A stretch of 64,000 bases of DNA from Okapia johnstoni. Taxonomy: Eukaryota > Chordata > Mammalia > Artiodactyla > Giraffidae. Made by a program: the position numbers and the translations under genes. Each line of letters opens with the position of its first letter. Within the stretch, counting starts at the first letter, position 1. The stretch covers positions 114,276,213 to 114,340,212 of the forward strand of contig CM044310.1 of NCBI GenBank assembly GCA_024291935.2, read 5' to 3'. Below are positions 49,905 through 60,539 of this stretch, one piece after another. The notes below the pieces were generated by a model, which searched no databases, was not told the origin of the DNA, and was given only the letters and a program-made list of their open reading frames with translations.

Positions 49905-50465
49905 TAAGGAATTGCTACATGGCTGGCTCTAAGTACTTTACATGTATTAACATTTAATTCTTATGCCAATGCTAAGAATAGATACACTTTTAAAAAATGT
50001 ATTGAAGAATATATAATTGATTTACAATGTGTTAATGTCTGCTGTAGAGCAAAATGATTCAGACATATATATGTAGACAAAAATATATACATTTATTTTC
50101 ATATTCTTTTCCATTATGATTTATCACAAGAATTGAATATAGTTCCCTGCGCTATACAGTAGGACCTTGTTATCCATTCTATATATAATAGTTTGCATCA
50201 GCTAACCCCAAACTCCCAATCCTCCCGTCCCCCGCTCTTCTTCCTCCTTGGCAACCACACGTCTGTTCTCTCGGTCTGTGAGTCTGTTTCTGTTACATAG
50301 AGAAATTCATTTGTATGAACAGACACGTGTGTTGATGCCCATTTTACAGAGAAGCAAATTGAAGGGTAGAGAGACTAAATTCTGTGTCCCGGCTCACATA
50401 GCCGTCAAGCAGCAGAGCTGGAATTTGAACACAGAGCTGGCTTAAGTCTGTGCCTTTAACCATTT
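49905..50465 (-). mobile_element. MIR SINE split by L1
   Basis: Left part CTTTACATGTATTAACATTT; right part GCCCATTTTACAGAGAAGCA, GCAGCAGAGCTGGAATTTGA. An L1 copy sits between them. Confidence 0.82.
49990..50325 (-). mobile_element. Ruminant L1 3' end nested in MIR
   Basis: ATTGATTTACAATGTGTTAA, TATAGTTCCCTGCGCTATAC and AGTAGGACCTTGTTATCCAT. Confidence 0.88.
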
Positions 50466-50469
50466 TGCA

Positions 50470-50940
50470 GTAATACTGAGCACTTCCCGTGTCAGGCGGT
50501 TTGCAAGCATGAACACGTTGGCTCCTCACAACAAGAATCACCAAGGCACAGAGGAAACCAGACAAGGAAACCAAGGCACAGAGTCAGGCAAGCAGTTTGC
50601 CTGAGGACACAGAGAGGAAGGGGCAGAGCTTCTTGAACGGGTGACAATAAGACCTTTGATGCTAAGGCTAAAAGCAGAACGTGTAGGGGAGAGCTTTTGA
50701 CCCTTTGCAGCAAACAAAATAGACAAACTGAATTTTCATGACGATCAGACACAGAATACATGAAGATTTAAGTTAAATAAGAATTTATCCCACCTGGATA
50801 ATCTTTTTTTTCTCCATTTAGGACAGATGGTTCGCAATCTTACCACAGATAATAAAGGCTCCTAAATCCCTCAGGGCTTTGCAATTCTCAAAGCATTTTT
50901 GTTAACCATGTGTCCTTTCAAGATTTCTCATTAGATAACT
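50470..50940. other. Intergenic, unassigned
   Basis: No gene. Possibly a second MIR remnant near 50500-50640 (AAGGAAACCAAGGCACAGAG). Confidence 0.4.
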
Positions 50941-50944
50941 TTGG

Positions 50945-51140
50945 TGACTGGGAAAAGACCCTGTTGCTGGGAAAGATTGAAGGCAGGAGAAGAGGGCAAC
51001 AGAGGATGTGATAGCTGGATTGCATCACTGATGCAATGAACTTGGGCAAACTCCAGGAGATGGTGAGGGACAGGGAGGCCTGGCATGCTGCTGTCCATGG
51101 GGTTGAGAAGAGTCGAACACGACTGGGCGACGGAACAACT
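50945..51140 (+). mobile_element. BovB LINE 3' end
   Basis: GACCCTGTTGCTGGGAAAGA, TTGAAGGCAGGAGAAGAGG and GAGGCCTGGCATGCTGCTGT in sense orientation. Confidence 0.92.
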
Positions 51141-51179
51141 TTTGTGACTGTCAGCTCTTACAGGTCTAGGGGGTGCTGT

Positions 51180-51368
51180 GAAGGTCGTGTGACTCTTTGG
51201 GACCCCATGGACTGTAGTCTGCCAGGCTTCTCTGTCCATGGGATTTCCCAAGCAAGAATGCTAGAGTGGGTTGCCATTTCCTTCTCCAGGGGATCGTCCC
51301 TACCCAGGGATTGAAGCTGGGTCTTCTGCATTGGTAGGGAGATTCTTTACCGTTTGAGCCACCAGGGC
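51180..51368 (-). mobile_element. Bov-tA SINE
   Basis: CCCCATGGACTGTAGTCTGC, CATGGGATTTCCCAAGCAAG and CCGTTTGAGCCACCAGGGC. Confidence 0.93.
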
Positions 51369-51399
51369 CATAGTGTTCTATATTTGTAACAACACTGTT

Positions 51400-51415
51400 C
51401 CAGCAGATGGCAGTA
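51400..51415 (+). promoter_or_regulatory. CTCF-like motif 1
   Basis: CCAGCAGATGGCAGTA matches the CTCF core CCASYAGRKGGCRSYR at every position and lies between two SINEs, not within one. Confidence 0.55.
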
Positions 51416-51449
51416 AAGCACCAGGGTAAAGCGAGTACCTTGTCTATTT

Positions 51450-51665
51450 AGTTATGCACTTTATTTGGCTGCACTGAGTCTTTGTTGCCGCACACAGGCT
51501 TTCTCTAGTTGTGGAGCTTAGGCCTCTCATTGCAGCGGCTTCTCTTGTTGCAGAGCACAGGCTCCAGTTGCTCCAAGGCATATGGAATCTTCCTGGACCA
51601 GGGCCCGAACCCATGTCCCTTGCATTGACAGGAGGATTCTTAACCACCGGACCACCAGGGAAGTC
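51450..51665 (-). mobile_element. CHR-1-type SINE
   Basis: CTTTATTTGGCTGCACTGAG, TCTAGTTGTGGAGCTTAGGC and GGACCACCAGGGAAGTCC. Confidence 0.9.
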
Positions 51666-51879
51666 CAAGGGAGTCTCTTTTCTCTCTTTCACATTTTTTT
51701 TTTCTAATCTTTATCATTTGTATAAGATACACATATTTCTAATTTGCATCATTTGATTTCAACTACCAATTTTAACTGAGCTGGAATTAGAGAATTTGAC
51801 ATTTACCCTTCTTTATGTCCCCTCCTATCTGGACCTCAGTCTTCCTGTCATTAACACAGGGATTTTTGTGTGTGTGTAA

Positions 51880-52060
51880 ATTCATTTATTATTTATTTAT
51901 TTGGCTGCACCAAGTCTTAGTTGCAGCCTGTGGGATCTTTGGGCTGCAGCATGCGATCTCTTATTGCGGCTTATGGGATCTAATTCCCTGACCAGGGACA
52001 AATCCCCACCCCCTGCAGAGCGAGCGAGAAGTCTTAGCCACCAGACCACCAGGAAGTCCC
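51880..52060 (-). mobile_element. CHR-type SINE
   Basis: TTTATTTATTTGGCTGCACC, GATCTAATTCCCTGACCAGG and CCAGACCACCAGGAAGTCCC. Confidence 0.9.
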
Positions 52061-52061
52061 G

Positions 52062-52476
52062 AAAGGGATGTTTAAAGGAGTTTTCTTGGCCTCTTTTACA
52101 GATCTACCCATGACTCATCTGGGGCAGTTTCTCTCTCTTTGGATCTGGTTTAAAGGCCTTGGCTGCTGGATCCTCAAATGGTATCATGGACACTCCTCTC
52201 CCCACTCTCCCTAGTGGCCCTGCCCACCCCTCCTCCCCGCCGCCCCCATTTCCCTCCTCTTTCCTGGGCTCCAGAGCCCTGTGTCTAACTTGAAGACAGT
52301 TATCAGCATTGAAAGGAGAGGCAGACTGCTGGCAAGGCGTAAAGACAGAGCAGGATTTACACAAGAAAGATAAGACGGAAAGCTTCCAGCCATCTGGGAA
52401 CAAGTTTTGTTTTTACACTTGAGGTGGAAGGGCAAAAACGATTATCCGGAAACTATGCCACAGGAAAGAGCAAGCT
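52062..52476. other. Intergenic, unassigned
   Basis: No gene or clear repeat. Pyrimidine-rich at 52190-52270. Confidence 0.4.
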
Positions 52477-52662
52477 TGGGACTTCCCTGGTGGTCCAGTG
52501 GTTGAGAATCTGCCTTCCAATGCAGGGGACTCGGGTTTAATCCCTGGTCGGGGAACTAACATCCCACACACCACAGAGCAACTAAGCCTGCATACTGCCA
52601 CGCTGCATAACGAAGACCCAGCACAGCCAAAAATAAAAATAATAAATAACTCATCTCTGTGT
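52477..52662 (+). mobile_element. CHR-type SINE
   Basis: GGGACTTCCCTGGTGGTCCA, GGTTTAATCCCTGGTCGGGG and CAGCACAGCCAAAAATAAAA. Confidence 0.94.
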
Positions 52663-52862
52663 GTGTGCTCAGTCGCTCAGCTCTTTGTGACCCCGTGGAC
52701 TGTAGCCCACCAGGCTCCTGTCTGTCCATGGGATTTCCCAACAAGAATACTGGAGCGGGTTGCTGTTTCCTTCTCCAGGGGGATCTTCCCGACCCAGAGA
52801 TTGAACCTGCGTCTCCTGCATTGGCAGGTGGATTCTTTCCCACTGCACCATCAGGGAAGCCT
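52659..52862 (-). mobile_element. Bov-tA SINE inserted in CHR tail
   Basis: Antisense Bov-tA. Target-site duplication ATAACTCATCTCT at about 52646-52658 and 52863-52875 shows insertion into the A-rich tail of the CHR element. Confidence 0.93.
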
Positions 52863-52879
52863 ATAACTCATCTCTAGGT

Positions 52880-53235
52880 TACTTACTTTAAAAAAAAAAA
52901 AAAAAGAGCAAACTTGCTGGAGCCACTAAAGAAAGCCATTTCAGATGCTGAGGATTCTCCAGAAAACCTTGCGAGTTTGGTGGTGGAGTGTTTGTGGGAG
53001 GCTGTGTCTGTGACTCCACGACAGCTCCCCTTTGGCAGCAAGTGCCCCATGCTTAGCCCAGGTTGGCTCCACTCCTGTGTCAGGGTTTCCTCAAGATCTG
53101 TGTTATCTTTGTCTATCGGTCTTGATCTAAGTACATGCATCCATGTCTACACTGACAGCTGTATCCTTATCTGGAACTATAGCCGTGTCTACAGCTGTGT
53201 CATTGTGTATCTACAGTGATATCCGGGTCCAATCT
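52880..53235. other. Intergenic, unassigned
   Basis: An A-run at about 52889-52904, then 330 bp with no gene or clear repeat. Repeated TCTACA/TCTGGA strings near 53140-53240. Confidence 0.4.
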
Positions 53236-53244
53236 AGATCCACC

Positions 53245-53520
53245 TCTGTGTTAGTTTCCTAAGGCTGTGTAACAGATCCCCACAAATTGGGTGGCTTGAA
53301 GCAACGGAAGTGTATTCTCGCACGATTCTGGAGGCTGGAAGTTCGAAATCAAGATGTCAGCAGGGCTCTAGGGGAGATTTCTTCCTCTCCTCTTTCAGCT
53401 TCGCTCTGTTGGCATTTCTTGTCTCCAGTTGATGCCTTCATCTTTACAAGGGCTTCTCGTCTGTCTCCCACAATTCATTGGATTTAGGGCCCACTTGGCT
53501 AATTCAGGATGATCTCATCT
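53245..53520 (+). mobile_element. MLT1-like MaLR LTR relic
   Basis: TTAGTTTCCTAAGGCTGTGT, GTGGCTTGAAGCAACGGAAG and CTGGAGGCTGGAAGTTCGAA. Solo, partial, no coding sequence. Confidence 0.7.
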
Positions 53521-53524
53521 TTTC

Positions 53525-53855
53525 TTTAAAATATGAAATATGTATTTATTTTTATTGAAATATAGTTGATTTAGGGGCTTCCCTAGTGGTTCAGATGGTA
53601 AAGAATCTGCCTGGAATGCGGGAGACCCAGGTTCGATCACTGGGTTGGGACAATCTCCCGGAGACAAAAATGGAAATCCGTTGCAGTATTCTTTCCCGGG
53701 GAATCCCATGGACAGAGGAGCCTGGCGGGCTACAGTCCATGCAGTCGCAAAGAGTTGGACACGGCTGAGCGACCAAGCAGACACAGGTAGTTGATTTACA
53801 GTGTTGTACAAGGTTCAGGTGTATAGCAAAGCTAGCAAGAGTGGCCCAGCATCAC
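53525..53855 (-). mobile_element. L1 LINE fragment split by Bov-tA
   Basis: TTATTTTTATTGAAATATAG on the left and TTTACAGTGTTGTACAAGGT on the right of the SINE. Confidence 0.8.
53574..53787 (+). mobile_element. Bov-tA SINE with 11-bp TSD
   Basis: GGGCTTCCCTAGTGGTTCAG head and GAGGAGCCTGGCGGGCTACA body. Target-site duplication TAGTTGATTTA at 53563-53573 and 53788-53798. Confidence 0.95.
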
Positions 53856-53859
53856 TGAT

Positions 53860-54745
53860 CTGAAATATCTATGAAAAGTCAAATTAGTGTTTGGAGATTC
53901 AAGTGACAAACCGTCGGCTCTCATTTAGTCTGACTTCCCAGAGTCCTTGCTGAATTTCAGCCCACAAGCCAGCGGTCACACAGCAACATGTAAACCCCCT
54001 TCCACACTCAGGCAGGTCTTCATGTGAACTCTGAAAAGACTGCCCTCTGAAGAGGCACTTGCAGAGCTTTTTGTGTGGGGAGGTCGGGGGGCGGGGAGCA
54101 AAAGATTCCACAGTCATGGCCCTTTTCTTCCTGTTGGAACACGCTTAGTAGCACCAGCCTGTCAAGCCTGAAGAAAGCCAGGTCTGTTTTTCCTTCTGGC
54201 CTCGGACAGCAAATACTTCCTCACGCTCCCTCTACAAAATTTAAAATGAATGCCTCAGAGATCATAAAATGAAACAATTTGATTAGAAAGTGTCAGAGGA
54301 ATGAAAGATCGTGGACTTCTAGGTGAACGGAATCAACAGGGGACACGCGTTAAACAAACCCACCTTTCCAGTCCATCTTTTTACTCCGTAATACCCTTTG
54401 GTTAATCAGCTGCCAATGAAAAAAAATGTTGAAGGAAGTGACCACGGTTCCCAGAAGGTTCTGTTCCAAATTTGCATTAGAATGACCTTACAGCTGCGAC
54501 CTGTAGTCAGAACTCTTCTCGCTACAGTTTCCTATTCAAGCCAATATTTCCCCACAGTTTATTATCTGCCCTTGGCGAATGCTCACCCGGGTCAGGCAGG
54601 TGGCTCTGAAGCGGGACCCGCTGCGCCTGAGCGTGTCTCTGCCAGCCGCCGCCAGAGGGCGCACTGCAGAGACTCGTCTCCCAAATGGCCAGTGTCCATT
54701 CTTCCCCTCCCTATGTGTGCCTGGTACTTCCCCCATCAAGAAGCG
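53860..54745. other. Intergenic unique stretch
   Basis: About 0.9 kb without recognised repeats, one of the longest repeat-free pieces downstream of PPP5C. No ORF with homology. Holds a CTCF-like motif at its end. Confidence 0.45.
54649..54666 (+). promoter_or_regulatory. CTCF-like motif 2
   Basis: CCGCCAGAGGGCGCACTG matches the CTCF core except G for A at the third position. Unique sequence context. Confidence 0.5.
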
Positions 54746-54751
54746 AGGTCT

Positions 54752-54925
54752 GGGGGTTTCCCTGGCGGTCCAGTGGCTAAGACTCCATGCTCCACACGCA
54801 GGGGGCCCAGGTTCGATCCCTGAGGGATCAAGGATCCCTGAACATGCTGCAACTAGGAGTTCCCATGTGGCAGAACAATGTTGCTACAGCTATGACCCAG
54901 GGCAGTCAAATAATTTTTCTTTAAG
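54752..54925 (+). mobile_element. CHR-type SINE
   Basis: GGTTTCCCTGGCGGTCCAGT, CCAGGTTCGATCCCTGAGGG, with a local GGATC duplication. Confidence 0.9.
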
Positions 54926-55585
54926 AGGTGGAGTCTGTTTCCTCTCTGCTTGACTCTGGCCTGTCTTATGACTTGGTTTGACTAAGAAGTCAAATCCCAG
55001 TCAATCACTTCCTTCCCCAAACCTTTCCTATAGTAAGGGTCAAAGCCAAAGTCCTTATGGAGCTCTAGACCTGCTCTGTTCAATAGGATAACCAAGGGCC
55101 ACCGGGACGGGGGAGACTGAAATTAGGATGTAATTAAAATTAAGTAAAATTGAACATTCATTTCAGCCACATGACAGGGGCTCAAAGCTACATGTGACCT
55201 GTGGCTACCATACGAGGCAAGGACAGGACGTTTTCATCACCACAGAAAGTTCTCTTGAACAGCACTGATGCCAGTATTCCCTGCTAGCAGAGGTCCCTAG
55301 GGTCGGGTGTGGGTCTTGGCCTGCAGATAGGCCGGGAGGTTGACCCAGGCTCGAACCTCAAGGAGGAGCTCTCCCCCCTCCCTGGACCGAATCAAACCGA
55401 CGGGGGCTGATTCCCAAGGATGTGACCTGGACCTAGACGTGCCCGAGGAAGAAACCAGGGCTCCAGGAATAGAAAAATGACCCCCTACCTTTCCCTCCAT
55501 CAGATTCCGTAAAGCCTGATGCCCACAAGGCCCTGCCTTCTTTATTGCAAGACAGGAGGCCCCGCCCCTCCTGCATGTAGGCCTG
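54926..55585. other. Intergenic, mostly old diverged repeat
   Basis: 55075-55270 (CAGCCACATGACAGGGGCTC, TGACCTGTGGCTACCA) looks like an old DNA-transposon-type repeat. The rest is unassigned and no gene is seen. Confidence 0.45.
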
Positions 55586-55586
55586 C

Positions 55587-55792
55587 AGTTTGTGTGCGTT
55601 AGTTGCTCAGAAGTGTCCGACTCTGCAACAACATGGACTGTAGATCGTCAGGCTCCTCTGTTCATGGAATTGTCCAGGGAAGAATTCTGGAGTGGGTTGC
55701 CATCGCCTCCTCCAGGTGATCTTCCCTACCCAGGGATCGAATCTGGGTCTCCTGCATTGCAGGCAGATTCGTCAGCTTCTCCAGGGAAGCCC
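55587..55792 (-). mobile_element. Bov-tA SINE
   Basis: GTGCGTTAGTTGCTCAGAAG, CATGGACTGTAGATCGTCAG and TCTCCAGGGAAGCCC. Confidence 0.92.
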
Positions 55793-55839
55793 AGGCCTGC
55801 GGAGATGTCAACTCAGCCAAGTTGCCGTAGCCCACTTGT

Positions 55840-55924
55840 CCACCAGGAGGCGCTCCAAGCCCGCTGGTCAAAATCGGTCCCCGGTGCCTATGGGTGCGCC
55901 CATGGTCCTCACCAGGAGGCGCTC
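55840..55924 (+). promoter_or_regulatory. CTCF-like motifs 3 and 4, tandem
   Basis: CCACCAGGAGGCGCTC at 55840-55855 and TCACCAGGAGGCGCTC at 55909-55924, same strand, 69 bp apart. They share 15 identical bases. Each deviates from the CTCF core at one or two positions. Confidence 0.45.
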
Positions 55925-55954
55925 TGGGACTGACAGTTAAATTCAAGTGGTTAA

Positions 55955-56068
55955 ATGGAAAAGAGTATTTTAAAAGAATGTGTATATGTGTACAACTGAG
56001 TCACTTCGTTGTACAGCAGAGATTGGCATGACATTGTAAATCAACTAGTGTTCCAAAAAAAAAATCAT
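55955..56068 (+). mobile_element. Ruminant L1 3' tail
   Basis: GTACAACTGAGTCACTTCGT, TGTACAGCAGAGATTGGCAT and an A-run at 56056-56065. Confidence 0.85.
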
Positions 56069-56185
56069 GTGATTGACGGAGTTTCCTGAGTGCTCATGAT
56101 GTGCAGGACATTGGCCCACTGTCAAGCTCCAAAGCTCTGCCTGTGTTTTGAATGTCTGTGGAAGGTGGACTTTACTGTAGGCCAG

Positions 56186-56433
56186 CAGTTCTCCAATACT
56201 TTGGCCACCTGATTTGAAGAACTGACTCATTGGAAAAGACCCTGATGCTGGGAAAGATTGAAGGCAGGAGAAGGGGACGACAGAGAATGAGATGGTTGGA
56301 CGGCATCACCAACTTGATGGACATGAGTTTGAGTAAACTCCGGAAGTTGGTGATGGACACGGAAGCCTGGCATGCTGCAGTCCATGGGGTCGCAAAGAGT
56401 CTGACACGACTGAGTGACTGAACTGAACTGAGT
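56186..56433 (+). mobile_element. BovB LINE 3' end with terminus
   Basis: Encodes [20 protein letters not shown] then the conserved BovB tail [13 protein letters not shown], and ends with the ACTGAACTGAACTGAG terminus. Confidence 0.95.
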
Positions 56434-56600
56434 GGTTCTTCAAGTAAAGTCCTGAGACCATCTGGATCAACTTAGAAGTGCATATTGTCAGGCCCACCCG
56501 GAACCTAGAGAATCACAAACTCTGAGGGAGAGGCCTAGCAATCTGTATTTTAAAAGGCTCTCCAGGTAATTTTGATGCTCCACCCATTGGAGAACCCCTG
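56434..56600 (+). mobile_element. MER5A-like hAT element
   Basis: GTGGTTCTTCAAGTAAAGTC, AGGCCTAGCAATCTGTATTT and ATTGGAGAACCCCTG are the non-autonomous MER5A ends and core. Confidence 0.75.
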
Positions 56601-56654
56601 CTGTGGGTTCTGATTCTCCCCTGGAGCCTTAGGGTAGCGGTTCCCAGTTCCTGG

Positions 56655-56825
56655 TACAATGACACAATAGCTTCTTCAATTCTTACATCTACGCTGGGAG
56701 GAAAGCTCTATTATGATCCCCCTTTCAGATGAGTGAATGGAGGCACAGAGAGGTTAAGTAAGAAGCTGAAGATCACACAGCTTACAAGCGGCATCACAGG
56801 GGATGAGCCAGGGTCCAAACCCCTC
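56655..56825 (-). mobile_element. MIR SINE
   Basis: GATCCCCCTTTCAGATGAGT, GAGGCACAGAGAGGTTAAGT and GATCACACAGCTTACAAGC. Confidence 0.88.
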
Positions 56826-57167
56826 TTCCAAAAATCTCTCTTAATTTTCTCCTCCCAATGGTTTTCTCTTCCCCTGTCACACCACCATGGGCTCTAGGAT
56901 GGGGGTCCCAGGAGGTCTCCACCTCCTGGAATCCAGGAGGTCTCCACAGGGCAATATCTATTGCCTCCACATCTGTGACTCACTGTTTTTTTCCTTGGTT
57001 GTAGTGAGTGACAGCTAGGTTGGTCCAGATAAGGGTTGGTTTGGAGTCAGAACTCCAGTTCTGGAGCTTCCTCCCTGAAAATCTTGGCACATTTCAAACT
57101 ACAACTTGGGAGGCACCAACAGGCTGCATTTGGGGACGGAAGTCCCCTTGGATTAAAAATAACACTG

Positions 57168-57270
57168 GAGGACTTCCCTGATGACACACTGACTGAGAAT
57201 CTGCCTGCCACTGCAGGAGACACAGGTTCGATCCCTGGGTTGGGAAGACCCCCTGGAGAAAGGAATGGCT
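57168..57270 (+). mobile_element. Bov-tA SINE, 3'-truncated
   Basis: GGACTTCCCTGATGACACAC head, GGTTCGATCCCTGGGTTGGG. The Bov-A part stops at GAGAAAGGAATGGC. Confidence 0.88.
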
Positions 57271-57279
57271 TTATTTTAT

Positions 57280-57440
57280 TTTTCATCAATCTGATAAAGG
57301 GCATCTGATTAAAAAAAAATACTACATCATGCACTTCATCATACTTGATTAAAGAGTTTCCTTCTAAGATTGTGAACATGGCAAGGAAATGTCCCCATAT
57401 CTAGTTAATATTGTATGAAAGTCCTAGCAAGTGCATGGTG
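57280..57440 (+). mobile_element. L1 LINE ORF2 fragment
   Basis: ATCAATCTGATAAAGGGCAT and TGTATGAAAGTCCTAGCAAG resemble L1 ORF2 sense sequence. Short and broken. Confidence 0.6.
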
Positions 57441-57444
57441 TAAA

Positions 57445-57790
57445 GGGGAGGGTAATGGTTTGTGAGTTTGTGACTGTCTTTGTGTCTTGGCATGTGTCTG
57501 CACATCTGTGACTGTGTGATGTGTGTTGTGTGGGTATGTGTGTGTGTATGTGAATGAACAGCCTGTTCACATGACCAAGGCACAGAAGGACACTCAGTTG
57601 GCTTTGAACAGGGTTTACCAGAAAATGCCATCACACGGGCTCCTCTCTGAGCCCAGCGTCTCTCCCCATCTGTCTTCTCCCACACCCTCCTCCCTTGCAG
57701 AGTCCCAAATAGATGAGGCCCCCTGAGTCTGTGGCCAGCCGAGCCCCTCCCTCTAATCGCAGCACTCAAGCCTCCTCTTCGTAGGCTCCA
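57445..57790. other. Intergenic, TG-rich then unassigned
   Basis: TGTG-rich tract at 57490-57560, then no recognised feature. Confidence 0.4.
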
Positions 57791-57805
57791 GTGATGTTCC
57801 CTGTG

Positions 57806-58018
57806 CTTGTTTAGTGGATAAACTGTGTTTGACTCTTTTTGAGACCCCATGGGCTGGGACCCACCAGGCTCTTCTGTCCATGCATGGGATTCTCCAGGCA
57901 AGAATACTAGAGTAGCTTGCTATTTCTTTCTCCAGGAGATCTTCCCGACCCAGGGATCGAACCCACGTCTCCTGCATTGGCAGGCGGATTCTTCACCACT
58001 GAGCCAGCTCAGAAGCCC
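57806..58018 (-). mobile_element. Bov-tA SINE with 12-bp TSD
   Basis: Antisense Bov-tA. Target-site duplication ATGTTCCCTGTG at 57794-57805 and 58019-58030, perfect. Confidence 0.95.
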
Positions 58019-58030
58019 ATGTTCCCTGTG

Positions 58031-58410
58031 GAGTCAAGGGTTAACTTAGTGGGCTTGATACCTGCATGTTGCATGTTCAGAAAAATGAAAAAGAACTGGC
58101 CTCCTGGGAGGGAACCTCTAAGCCCTTGGAAAGTCCTGCCTGATAAGAGTGTCTTTGTTTACCTGGAGCCTTGGGCCAGAGAATCTAAGCTAACAGTGTG
58201 ATTTATGCCAAACAGCTGTTTTTGTTCAGGGAGGAGTGGGGTCTTAAGTCAGGCTGCTTGAGTTTGCTCTCTGGAGGAGCTGGAGACTGAATAACCAGGC
58301 TTAGGTGACCAAGGCTCAGGCAAACTCTCCAGGGTCTCTCTAACTCCCCAGAAAAGTCAGAATCACATCCAAATTTTTCAGAAATCTAGCTCATTAAAAA
58401 ATGGAGATGT
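58031..58410. other. Intergenic, unassigned
   Basis: No gene or recognised repeat. Confidence 0.4.
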
Positions 58411-58412
58411 GT

Positions 58413-58522
58413 CGGGGTGTTCCCTGGTGGTCTAATGGTTAGGATATGATGCTTTCATTTCAGGTTTAATCTCTGGTGGGGGAACGAAGATCCCGCAAGA
58501 TACATGGCCAATAAAAAAGAAG
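58413..58522 (+). mobile_element. CHR-type SINE
   Basis: GGTGTTCCCTGGTGGTCTAA, TGGTTAGGATATGATGCTTT and GGTGGGGGAACGAAGATCCC. Confidence 0.88.
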
Positions 58523-58524
58523 AA

Positions 58525-59028
58525 GTGTCAAAACATTCTGAGCACACCGCTAATTAGTGGTCTAATTTGACCTGTTACATTTAAGGAAGAAAGGCTTGAG
58601 TACATACTACAAATTAAGACAATCACTGCTGTGCAGAGACAATTAGTGGGTTGAGGGGGTGGGAGAGTGAGGATTTCTAGTGCAATGCAATGCAGGCTGG
58701 GCTGGGGCTTGGGTTTCAAGAATCAGGATGGCTTACCTGTGTAGGTAGAATATCAGAGCCCCTGGGAAATGCCCTTGCTGGGAGAGTGGCTGAAAACAAT
58801 GGTGGAATAGCATGCTGGGGTCTTATATACTCAGAATGTATGGACTGGGGTTCTTTTGAGTAAGCACAGCAAGAGGCATGAAAGGCTGTATATCACAGCG
58901 TCTCCCCTTTTTATTGTCAAAAAATAACATACCTCAAATAACCTCTGTATCTCTCTGGGTGTCCATGAACAACGAGAATGTGTGGATGGCTGTGTCAGAC
59001 GATAGAGGCGTGTCGGGCTATGACAGAT
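58525..59028. other. Intergenic, unassigned
   Basis: About 500 bp with no gene or recognised repeat. Confidence 0.4.
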
Positions 59029-59034
59029 TCGAGC

Positions 59035-59215
59035 ATAGCCAAATCTTGACTCTGTGACCTCAGGTGACCTCTCTGGGCCTCAGTTTCCTCATCTGTAAAA
59101 TGGGGATAATAGTATCTGCCTTGCAGGGTGACTGGGAGAGACATGTAAAGAACTTCTAGTAGTTCTTGGCACACATGAAGTGTGCAGTAAGTACAAAAGT
59201 TACTAGTTAAACTGG
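59035..59215 (+). mobile_element. MIR SINE
   Basis: CTCTGTGACCTCAGGTGACC, CCTCAGTTTCCTCATCTGTA and GGGATAATAGTATCTGCC. Confidence 0.9.
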
Positions 59216-59506
59216 TTATAAAGGGAAAAGGGAGTATTTATAGGGGAAGTGGGATGGAGGATGGAACTAAACCACAAAGAGCACAAAAATCACCACCTAT
59301 GTGATCACATTTATCCAGTCATGTGAAGTGATGCATATGTAGAAGGAAATTAAACAGAACTACTATTTAACAGAAAAATTCCAAGATGAGTCTCTTCTTT
59401 TTAAGCTGTCAGAATCTGTCTGAGTCCACTTCTGAACCTTCCAAAAAAGTCTTTTCTGCTTAAGGTAGTGTATTGGGTTGAAGAGTGTCTTTTAAAAATT
59501 CAAGTC

Positions 59507-59632
59507 CAAGGAATTCCCAGGTGGTCTAGTGGTTAGGGCTCCGTGTTTTCACTGCTGAGAGCCCGGGTTTGATCCCTGCTCAGAGAACTAAGATCCTGCA
59601 AGCTGAGCCTTAGCAAAACACAAAACAAAAAA
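59507..59632 (+). mobile_element. CHR-type SINE
   Basis: GGAATTCCCAGGTGGTCTAG, GGGTTTGATCCCTGCTCAGA and an A-rich CAAAACACAAAAC tail. Confidence 0.9.
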
Positions 59633-59734
59633 GATGCAAATGAACTTATTTACGAAACAGACTCACAGACACAGAAAACAAATTTATCTGGGGTCCTACT
59701 CTCTGAAAACTACTGACTCCGAACCCCAGATAAA

Positions 59735-59912
59735 GGATGGTGATTCTCAACCTTGGATACTCATTGAGATTCCTTGGGGAACATTTAAGAAATTGGGATG
59801 CCCTGGTCTCACCTTCAGAGAGTTTGAAGCTGTTGTTCTGGGGTGGGGCGCAGGCATCAATGATTGTAGAAGCTCTCCAGATGACTCTACCATGCGGCCA
59901 GGGTTGTGAACC
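59735..59912 (+). mobile_element. MER5-like hAT element
   Basis: GGTGATTCTCAACCTTGGAT to GGTTGTGAACCATTTC fits the inverted ends of MER5 elements. Confidence 0.7.
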
Positions 59913-59934
59913 ATTTCTATAATTTCTCCAATCC

Positions 59935-60055
59935 TCCCATTTCATAGGCAAGATGCTGAAGCCAGATAAGAGGAGGAACTGGCTAAGGTCACAGGGCAAG
60001 TTGGTGACAAAGCAGGAGCAGAACACAGGAGTCCTGATTCCCACACAAAGCTTCC
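59935..60055 (-). mobile_element. MIR SINE
   Basis: CCCATTTCATAGGCAAGATG, GGCTAAGGTCACAGGGCAAG and CAGGAGTCCTGATTCCC. Confidence 0.8.
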
Positions 60056-60125
60056 TTTCTTACATATGGCAGCCCTGGACCCTGATGGTAATGGTATTGT
60101 TTTTACTATTACTGTTATTATTATT

Positions 60126-60293
60126 GGTGGCTTCCCTGGTGGCTCAGATGGTAAAGAATCCACCTGCAATGCAGCAGACTTGGGTTTGATCCCTGGGTTG
60201 GGAAGATCCCATGCAGAAGGGAATGGCAACCCACTCTAGTATTTTTGCCTGGAGAATTCCATTGACAGAGGAGCATGGTGAGCTACAGTCCAC
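60126..60293 (+). mobile_element. Bov-tA SINE
   Basis: GGCTTCCCTGGTGGCTCAGA head, GGAATGGCAACCCACTCTAG body. Truncated at the 3' end. Confidence 0.93.
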
Positions 60294-60419
60294 CAGTATT
60301 CCAACTTTAATTAGCGAAATTTTCTATAGGAAAATGTTAAAATTGTGTATGGTGCCAAAATGGGGGATAGTTTTTCCATGTTTATTGAGGTTTTCCTATA
60401 GCAATCATACATTATTTTT

Positions 60420-60537
60420 AATTTTCTTATTTTGGCTGCATAGCATGTAGGATCTTAATTCCCCAACCAAGGATCGAACCTGGTTCCCCTGCATTGAAAA
60501 TGTGGAGTCTTAACCACTGGACCACCAAGGAAGTCCC
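60420..60537 (-). mobile_element. CHR-type SINE
   Basis: TTTCTTATTTTGGCTGCATA, GATCTTAATTCCCCAACCAA and CCACTGGACCACCAAGGAAG. Confidence 0.92.
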
Positions 60538-60539
60538 AC

